From: Oxalobacteraceae bacterium
GTDB lineage: Bacteria > Pseudomonadota > Gammaproteobacteria > Burkholderiales > Burkholderiaceae_D
NCBI GenBank assembly: GCA_021151485.1
Contig: JAGKXB010000004.1
Coordinates: 18,577 to 82,576 of the forward strand
DNA: 64,000 nt
Direction: 5' to 3'
In this document: positions 58,444 to 64,000 of the stretch, one piece after another
Layout: each line of letters opens with the position of its first letter
Numbering within the stretch: position 1 is the first letter of the stretch
The notes under the pieces: model-generated
Seen by the model: only the letters and a program-made list of their open reading frames with translations
The model's database searches: none
What the model was told of the DNA's origin: nothing
Program-made: the position numbers and the translations under genes

Positions 58444-58884
58444 TTATTCTATTGAACGCGCGGCGACTGCAACTTGTACCGGAAAATGCACGGGAACAAT
58501 ACTGAGGTCACGCTTGCAAACCTGACCAGATATGACGGCGTACACGGCATCACGACAAGGACGTGGAGTATCAATCACGACACTATCTACCTGCAGCCTG
58601 GGCTCATAGGCAACAATAGCCTCACGAATAAAACGCGCCAACTGCTTTGCATCATCCATAGAAACAGGGGAAAGATGCAAAAAATCGGCCAAACCATATT
58701 CTAAAACTGTACGACGTGGTAAAGCAGCACAGTCGGATGCGGAAAGCGGCGATCTAGTATTTAGCAATAACGTCACCTCTCGAACCACAGATGCGACATC
58801 ATCAACCATTTCATCTTCAACATAACCATTCAATTGACTAGATTGAGCGGCATTATCGAAACGGTGAAACAGTAAATCACGCAC
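58444..58884 (-). CDS. tssE: Type VI secretion system baseplate protein TssE (gp25-like)
   Basis: 146 residues. GTG start at 58884 with AAGGAG seven bases before it. The gp25-like lysozyme-fold core is visible: VVREVTLLLNTRSPLS, RTVLEYGLADFLHLSP, LARFIREAIVAYEPRLQVDSVVI. It nucleates sheath assembly at the baseplate. Preceded by hcp (26 bases) and followed by tssF. Confidence 0.9.
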   Translation of the reverse strand: MRDLLFHRFDNAAQSSQLNGYVEDEMVDDVASVVREVTLLLNTRSPLSASDCAALPRRTVLEYGLADFLHLSPVSMDDAKQLARFIREAIVAYEPRLQVDSVVIDTPRPCRDAVYAVISGQVCKRDLSIVPVHFPVQVAVAARSIE

Positions 58885-58910
58885 CTCCCAACTCCTTCCG
58901 TGCTACAACA

Positions 58911-59429
58911 CTAAGCACCTAAACCAGTGATAGCATCGCATGAAACCGCGCCTTTGCTAGCCCCTGTTGCATCATACTCATTATAAGTAATCGCAATACT
59001 TTGGTAGTTAAGGCCAAATTTCACCCATGGCAAAGAAGTGTCACCAGAATCAGTAGTGGCAGCTTCATCACCCAAACCTGGCACCAGAGAAACAGAGGAC
59101 ACATACACATCGGTCAAGGAATATTTCGCTACTTCGCTAATTTTTCCTTCACTCATTTTCACCATCGCCAACTCGACTTGACCCAAATTAGCGCCTTTAG
59201 CACAAGATTCGATCAATTTTGGATACGCCTTACTCAATCGAATCCAGCATGTGAACTCATCATGCTTACAACGTCCTGAAGTACGTGAATTAGATGACTT
59301 GTCAGACACCATGGGCATGCTAACACCATGCTCCAAATGCTCAATGTCTATCTGCTTTTCGTAACCTTTCATTAAAGATTCGCCCTCAATCTTTACTTTA
59401 TCAGCCAGTTTCAAAATCATTGGTAACAT
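58911..59429 (-). CDS. hcp: Type VI secretion system tube protein Hcp (TssD)
   Basis: 172 residues from the ATG at 59429, preceded by GGAGC; 15 further in-frame codons upstream look non-coding. Family marks: LKLADKVKIEGES at the start, DIEHLEHGVSMP, and ITYNEYDATGASKG near the end. Hcp hexamers stack into the secreted inner tube. The loop GLGDEAATTDSGDTSLPW is a short insertion in the variable region. A 214-base gap with an AT-rich hairpin separates it from tssC, which may allow separate expression. Confidence 0.94.
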   Translation of the reverse strand: MLPMILKLADKVKIEGESLMKGYEKQIDIEHLEHGVSMPMVSDKSSNSRTSGRCKHDEFTCWIRLSKAYPKLIESCAKGANLGQVELAMVKMSEGKISEVAKYSLTDVYVSSVSLVPGLGDEAATTDSGDTSLPWVKFGLNYQSIAITYNEYDATGASKGAVSCDAITGLGA

Positions 59430-59603
59430 ATATGCTCCATTTTTATAGTGAATTGAAAAACCAGAGTCCCTCAAACAACATTATTGCACTGCCAGTTTCG
59501 AAAAATTTAACAATCTAGAAAGCAACCTCTACCACAACTTCCACAACAACTTCAACAAACATAACAACGAAATTCTTAACTATAAAAATACCACCAACAC
59601 ACT

Positions 59604-59639
59604 CATTTATCAACCAATTAATTAATAAATTGATAAATG
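59604..59639. promoter_or_regulatory. AT-rich inverted repeat between tssC and hcp
   Basis: CATTTATCAA (59604-59613) and TTGATAAATG (59630-59639) are perfectly complementary with a 16-base AT-only-rich loop, right after the tssC stop. It could be an RNA-processing or attenuation element that raises hcp over tssBC, or a protein-binding site. No T tract follows on the transcribed strand. Confidence 0.4.
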
Positions 59640-59643
59640 TTTA

Positions 59644-61128
59644 TCAAGTACCGCCAGCCCCCGGCAATGCAGCAACTAAACGGATAGAAGCCGTTAATTC
59701 TTCTAATTGGAAATGCGGCCGCAAAAATACTACCGAGGTATAAGCACCAGGCGACCCTGGCACCTCATAGACCTGCACAGATGCCTCACGCAACGGGAAG
59801 CGTGCCTTCACGTCTTGACTGGCTTCATCATCCACTGTCACGTAACGGGTAATCCACTGATTTAAATACTTCTCAACCGTGGCACGTGACTGAAAGCTAC
59901 CAATCTTGTCACGCATAATCGATTTCAAATAATGCGCAAACCGTGATGCCGCCAAAATATACGGCAACATCGATGCCAAACGTGCATTGGCGTTTGCCAA
60001 ATCAGTACCATAAACAGCAGGGCGGTTTGCCGTCTGCCCCCCAAAGAACACGGCATAGTTAGTACTTTTGGCATAACACAAAGGCATAAAGCCAAGATCA
60101 CTCAACTCTTTTTCACGCCTATCAGTAATCGCCGTTTCGGTTGGGCACTTCGCCACCACGTCACCAGAAGACGCGTGGTAATAATGCATCGGCAGATCTT
60201 CAACCTTGCCGCCCCCCTCCACGCCACGAATCGCCGCACACCAACCGTATTCAGCATAAGCATTGACAATACGCTCAGCTAGCGCCCAAGCAGCACTACC
60301 CCACAAATACTTCCCATGTTCGCTACCATCACAATCTTCTTTGAACATGAATTCTTCGACCGGCACAGTGTCTGGACCATAAGGTAAACGCATGAGGACA
60401 CGCGGCAAAGACATCACAACATAGCGCGAATCCTCGCTATCACGGAACGCCCGCCAAGCTGAAAGCTCACCGCTCTCAAAAATCTTGGCCAAATCACGTG
60501 GCGCACTCAAATCCAAGAAGCTATCCATATCAAACAAACTTGCGGCTGGTGCAGCCAATAGCGGCGCATGCGCACCCGCAGCCACATGAGATAATTCCTC
60601 CAACAAACGTACGTCTTGCGCACCGCGACCAAAAGCAAAATCCGTCACCAACACACCAAAAGGTGCACCACCTAAAGTTCCGAACTCTTCTTCATAAATC
60701 AGCTTGAACAAAGTACTTTGATCAAAACCTGAGGAGCGCTCAAAATCCTTCAACAGTTCGATTTTATTGACTGGCAAGATTTTGATACTCAAACTTGTTG
60801 CCCCCTCACCAGCGCGTACCAATTTATGCAAACCACGCCAGGTAGACTCTAACTTTTGAAATGCCTCCGCATGCATAATTTCATTTAATTGCAGAGAAAT
60901 CAAAGCATCAATTTCCGCAATCCGCTCCGCAATCATCTCAGCCGCATTCAACGTCTTTCGCGTTACACGTAGAGGCACCTGGTCGATAAATTCTGAAATC
61001 ATCTCGGCTGCTTTTTCAGCCTGCGCTGGGTCGCGCACAATCCTGCCATGCTCAATAATCAAATCAAGAACAGACGGTTGCTCACCACTCTCGGATGTTT
61101 CCGACATTAATTCTGCCAACGTTCCCAT
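59644..61128 (-). CDS. tssC: Type VI secretion system sheath protein TssC (VipB)
   Basis: 494 residues from the ATG at 61128 (MGTLAELMSETSESGEQPSVLD), preceded by a G-rich ribosome-binding site; an upstream in-frame start adds 20 unlikely residues. Conserved blocks: AFQKLESTWRGLHKLV, LFKLIYEEEFGTLGGAPFGVLVTDF, WRAFRDSEDSRYV, LMRLPYG, FLRPHFQLEELTASIRLVAALP. It forms the contractile sheath with TssB, 76 bases upstream. Confidence 0.95.
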   Translation of the reverse strand: MGTLAELMSETSESGEQPSVLDLIIEHGRIVRDPAQAEKAAEMISEFIDQVPLRVTRKTLNAAEMIAERIAEIDALISLQLNEIMHAEAFQKLESTWRGLHKLVRAGEGATSLSIKILPVNKIELLKDFERSSGFDQSTLFKLIYEEEFGTLGGAPFGVLVTDFAFGRGAQDVRLLEELSHVAAGAHAPLLAAPAASLFDMDSFLDLSAPRDLAKIFESGELSAWRAFRDSEDSRYVVMSLPRVLMRLPYGPDTVPVEEFMFKEDCDGSEHGKYLWGSAAWALAERIVNAYAEYGWCAAIRGVEGGGKVEDLPMHYYHASSGDVVAKCPTETAITDRREKELSDLGFMPLCYAKSTNYAVFFGGQTANRPAVYGTDLANANARLASMLPYILAASRFAHYLKSIMRDKIGSFQSRATVEKYLNQWITRYVTVDDEASQDVKARFPLREASVQVYEVPGSPGAYTSVVFLRPHFQLEELTASIRLVAALPGAGGT

Positions 61129-61203
61129 GCCATACCCCCACAAAATATCAAGGAAGAGCGTGCCAACCGGCCCACACTCCAGCCTCACACATACAAATTC
61201 TTA

Positions 61204-61734
61204 TTATTCTACTGACTTACCTGCAGCATCTGATTGCTGCTCGCGCTCACGCTGTTCAGCGCAAGCCTTCACTTGCACCTCAGTATTCAGTACAACTTCA
61301 GCCAACAAATCATTTAACTTATCATTGCCTTCTAACTTGGCCAACAAATCATTCAAGCGTTCACGCGCCTCTAACAATTGGTTTAACTCAGGCACAGACT
61401 TTGCCACACGCCCCGGAGAAAACGCATCCAGTTCAGAGAATGACATCTCCAACCGCATATTGCCGCCCTCACTACTTAACTTGTTTGGCACGGACAACGA
61501 TACTGTTGGGTTAACGGCGGACATGACTTTGTCGAAATTATCACCATCAATCGAGACAAAAGAGCGATCCCGCAAACGAGTTTCGTTAGCGCCACCTGGG
61601 TTCAAATCTGCCAACACACCCACCACAAATGGCAACGCTTTCTGTTTAACACTATCACCCGTTTCTACATCATAAGTAATCTGCACCCTAGGAGGGCGAA
61701 CCTTACCGAGCTTTTTTTGCGTCCCACCTGACAT
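61204..61734 (-). CDS. tssB: Type VI secretion system sheath protein TssB (VipA)
   Basis: 176 residues. ATG at 61734 with a GGAGG ribosome-binding site; an eight-codon longer reading is less likely. Marks: GKVRPPRVQITYDVETGD near the start, LPFVVGVLADLNPG, RSFVSIDGDNFDKVM and the C-terminal helices (LNQLLEARERLNDLLAKLEGNDKLNDLLAEVV). The small sheath subunit, first gene of the T6SS operon. Confidence 0.95.
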   Translation of the reverse strand: MSGGTQKKLGKVRPPRVQITYDVETGDSVKQKALPFVVGVLADLNPGGANETRLRDRSFVSIDGDNFDKVMSAVNPTVSLSVPNKLSSEGGNMRLEMSFSELDAFSPGRVAKSVPELNQLLEARERLNDLLAKLEGNDKLNDLLAEVVLNTEVQVKACAEQREREQQSDAAGKSVE

Positions 61735-61758
61735 GACACACCTCCTTATTATCCACAA

Positions 61759-62101
61759 TACTAACTACTTACAATAACCTCATGCATAACCACAAAAACA
61801 ATCCCATCAAATCACATATTGTTTGATATGGGTCGGTCATAACTCATGTTCTCGCAGCTTCTGTTGCAATACTACATCTGTTTATCGAAAAAAGCACATG
61901 AATTCAATGTGAACACTTACCAATAAATCAGAAAAAATCATGCACGAAATACGCAACTCTTGCAAACGATTGCGCAAGACAATTGCCAGTTCCAAGGGGG
62001 GGCTGACCAGCCAAAAGATTGACCACCACTAAATACCGATGAAAGTTCAAACAGTCTGATATCAGTCACCTTGGCCGAAAAAAGGCGAAATTCCGCGTTG
62101 A
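61759..62101. other. Intergenic region upstream of the T6SS operon
   Basis: 343 AT-rich bases without a plausible gene. It should hold the promoter for the tssB-led operon on the minus strand, but no clear sigma-70 or sigma-54 box is visible. ATCAAA/TTTGAT half-sites around 61808-61832 make a weak inverted repeat. A GGGGGGG run at about 61997 is also present. Confidence 0.4.
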
Positions 62102-63691
62102 CTACATTTGCATACCACCCGATGACTCAGATGGAGGAGGTGGAGGAGGCTGCCAACCATCCAATAAAGTGGATAACTGCTGCTCCATCGCACGGAGCTC
62201 TGTCGAATAAAGAGCAGACCGTCCATTCGGATAATAATCCAGCGCATCCTTTGCAGAACTCCATAAAGCATAAAGGGAGTGTTTTTCCAAATTTGATGCC
62301 ATAACTCTAACAAGAGCAATATAAGAAACAACCAACTTATCATTTTTACCACAGCAAGCGCGCAGATAAGCTAAAGGCAAAGTGCGATCCACCCATTTAC
62401 TGAAACGGGCAGGGGTCGCACACAATTGTCTGCTCCAGGTTTGATATTCGTTACCAGCCAACTCAAATAAATTTTCATTCTGCGCCACCAACAGTCGTTC
62501 AGCATACGCAGTTATAAAATTCTCAAAATGCATCCTGACCAAATCAGAAGGAAGATATATCGCCCCCTCTATCGCCCTCTCTACGACGGACAACAACAAG
62601 TTAGAGCGGGCAATTGCATAACGCTCTTTATTTTCTTTCGCGTCACGCAACGATGCACTAAAACGACCTGTCGCATGAGGCAATTCATTTTCTCTCTCAG
62701 CGGATGTTAATGGCACCGTCCACTTCTCACCATACTCATTCAGTAAAATCTTCAACTGAACTTTTAAGTCTTTAAATTCAACATAAAACGTAGGATCTTC
62801 ATGACATAATCTTTGATAACCTGATGCCCACCAAGTACCCAACACACCCAGAGCATGACCATGAACAGCCTTATGCAGCGACTTCAATAAAAAATCACAA
62901 TCTCTCACCGTCATGTAAGACGCCACCACATCAATCATTGCGCAATAAGAAAACACCAATTCTTTATTGCCTTTATACAACGCTTTTTTAAGTACTTGCA
63001 CCAATACTCGCGCAAAATCCTCATCCAAAAAACCAAATTTACTCAGCCAAACTTCACACTCTGCACGTATCAATCCATTCCACTCACCCTCAGGTGCCAA
63101 CGCCAAACATTTAGCATACGCTTCGATAAATCTCTTAACCTGTTTTGTACAAGAAGGATATTTGTACTTGTAAGTATCGGGAGCCATCCTGACTTGTTTT
63201 TTGTCCGCCGCCCATTGTTCGAAACGCCACTTATAATGCTCAGTTACCTGCGTCAATTCCGGCTCCTGCATTTTCTTTTGCGTGGCAACATCTGACGTTG
63301 CTGGCGCTGCGATAACAACATTTGAGCTCGTCAGATCAAACAATTCCTGCATCTCGTCAATAAACCACGCAGCCTCAACACACAAGCACGGATTAGCACC
63401 ACGCTCAACTAAAAAACGGGCAAAATCATAATCCATCTCTTTGAAGGCCAAGTCCAACAACCTAATTTCTTGATGATCAATCGCCTCAATAGGATCATTG
63501 ACATCAAACCCTTTGCTCACCAGACCCTTCACTATCTCTTGTTTCTTTAGCGTATCGACATCATAAGAACGCAAAGCACGTAACTGCTGCAATGCAGCCG
63601 CTTTATGTTCTTCCATAGTTGGCGCTACCGTTGGTACATTAGGAATTGGCATTGCACCACTTCCTCTAGAACCTAAACAACTAAACATCAT
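62102..63691 (-). CDS. Unrecognised protein with ankyrin-like N-terminus and internally duplicated helical domain
   Basis: 529 residues, no family recognised. Residues about 45-115 look like degenerate ankyrin repeats (LVSKGFDVNDPIEA...LLDLAFKEMDYDFARFLVERGANP). Two homologous helical modules follow: 188-324 and 392-513, sharing the pattern F-I-x-AYA-x2-L, W at the centre, F-x3-V-x3-L-x2-A, K-x-LV-x-SY-x-A, V-AS, ending L-x2-QL-x2-LL-x3-W. The tail has a run of six Pro (515-520) and SESSGGMQM. GAGGA precedes the start. Position just upstream of the T6SS operon on the same strand suggests a secretion substrate or accessory factor, but this is inference. Confidence 0.6.
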   Translation of the reverse strand: MMFSCLGSRGSGAMPIPNVPTVAPTMEEHKAAALQQLRALRSYDVDTLKKQEIVKGLVSKGFDVNDPIEAIDHQEIRLLDLAFKEMDYDFARFLVERGANPCLCVEAAWFIDEMQELFDLTSSNVVIAAPATSDVATQKKMQEPELTQVTEHYKWRFEQWAADKKQVRMAPDTYKYKYPSCTKQVKRFIEAYAKCLALAPEGEWNGLIRAECEVWLSKFGFLDEDFARVLVQVLKKALYKGNKELVFSYCAMIDVVASYMTVRDCDFLLKSLHKAVHGHALGVLGTWWASGYQRLCHEDPTFYVEFKDLKVQLKILLNEYGEKWTVPLTSAERENELPHATGRFSASLRDAKENKERYAIARSNLLLSVVERAIEGAIYLPSDLVRMHFENFITAYAERLLVAQNENLFELAGNEYQTWSRQLCATPARFSKWVDRTLPLAYLRACCGKNDKLVVSYIALVRVMASNLEKHSLYALWSSAKDALDYYPNGRSALYSTELRAMEQQLSTLLDGWQPPPPPPSESSGGMQM

Positions 63692-63858
63692 ATTTTCCTC
63701 ATGATTAAAACCTTAGCGTACGCATATACCGAATACAGGATTATTCAGCCAACGACACATAAAATTACTTCAAAAGTTAATCCACCACCAGAGGTATTAT
63801 GCAGCACATTCTGCCTGACTTTGTTTCCACCCCAACAATCGAAATACTGTGCAGAAGA

Positions 63859-64000
63859 TTACCCCGCAAGTTTTTCACAAAGAAATTGATACATCCCCTT
63901 AGGTGCCCCTCTATCATCATATTCACTGAGATATGCTAAAAACCCATGGTCTGCGAAAGTCGTCAGTTTATCGAAACTCCCTCTATCCCCCCCCCCTGAC
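63859..64000 (-). CDS. 3' end of an unrecognised gene containing a G10 tract (5' part beyond window)
   Basis: On the minus strand an open frame enters from the right edge and stops at 63859. The visible end reads SGGGDRGSFDKLTTF and continues ADHGFLAYLSEYDDRGAPKGMYQFLCEKLAG. A run of ten G (63996-63987) falls inside the frame, encoding Gly residues. The length of such a run could alter the frame. Family not recognised; only about 47 codons are visible. It lies 167 bases upstream of the 529-residue gene, same strand. Confidence 0.45.
   Translation of the reverse strand, partial: SGGGDRGSFDKLTTFADHGFLAYLSEYDDRGAPKGMYQFLCEKLAG

Noticed and set aside
61759..62101. Sigma-54 promoter for the T6SS operon
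   Set aside because: No GG-N10-GC pair with adequate flanking match was found on the minus strand.
1..64000. tRNA, rRNA genes, phage attachment sites or a replication origin
   Set aside because: Intergenic regions were read on both strands and no cloverleaf, rRNA core sequence, integrase or DnaA-box cluster was seen.

Overview
The window (about 48-50% GC by eye, lower in the accessory genes) looks like a chromosome segment of a betaproteobacterium of the order Burkholderiales. The evidence is gene order: mraZ-rsmH-ftsL-ftsI-murE-murF, dusB-fis-purH-ruvC-ruvA-ruvB, and the group glnE / yhdP / nitrilase-like hydrolase / tldD / aroG. Ankyrin-type proteins, a complete-looking type VI secretion (T6SS) apparatus, many small dispersed repeats and broken genes suggest a host-associated, possibly intracellular lifestyle. 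A fungal or amoebal endosymbiont would fit, but I cannot name a genus from sequence alone.

Layout. 1-6019 (minus): the division/cell wall cluster, cut at the left edge inside murF, with a MraZ-type operator upstream. 6493-7446: a stand-alone AAA ATPase. 7519-7860 (minus): RNase P RNA. 7972-10971: an ankyrin/membrane protein followed by an ankyrin/kinase protein. 11226-13136: htpG behind a textbook sigma-32 promoter. 13453-14595: a paralogue of the ankyrin/membrane protein. 14631-19951 (minus): ruvB, ruvA, ruvC, purH, fis, dusB. 20111-21999 (minus): a frameshifted AlbA_2/Schlafen-type gene. 22017-29840 (minus): aroG, tldD, a nitrilase-family hydrolase and the giant AsmA-like yhdP. 29984-32788 (plus): glnE. 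32967-33788: an accessory protein with a presequence-like N-terminus. 33858-36926 (minus): gap and tkt. 37141-37797: a VapBC-type toxin-antitoxin pair. 37817-38551: rsmE. 38552-39128: a gene-free repeat island with a toxin-antitoxin remnant and a MITE. 39129-44912 (minus): a peptide ABC transporter. 44899-61734 (minus): T6SS genes tssB-C-hcp-E-F-G-H-J-K-L-M-A, without vgrG. 62102-63691 (minus): an unrecognised protein with an internal duplication, then the 3' end of another gene containing a run of ten G.

How the parts fit. The housekeeping blocks are ordinary. The accessory genes form a plausible host-interaction toolkit: T6SS as injection machinery, ankyrin-fronted proteins as candidate effectors (one with a PI3/4-kinase or actin-fragmin-kinase-like catalytic core, two with a membrane domain resembling, from memory, an uncharacterised fungal mitochondrial-type protein family), and one protein whose first 62 residues lack acidic residues and carry a mitochondrial-presequence-like motif. 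None of these functions is proven here; they are the main leads.
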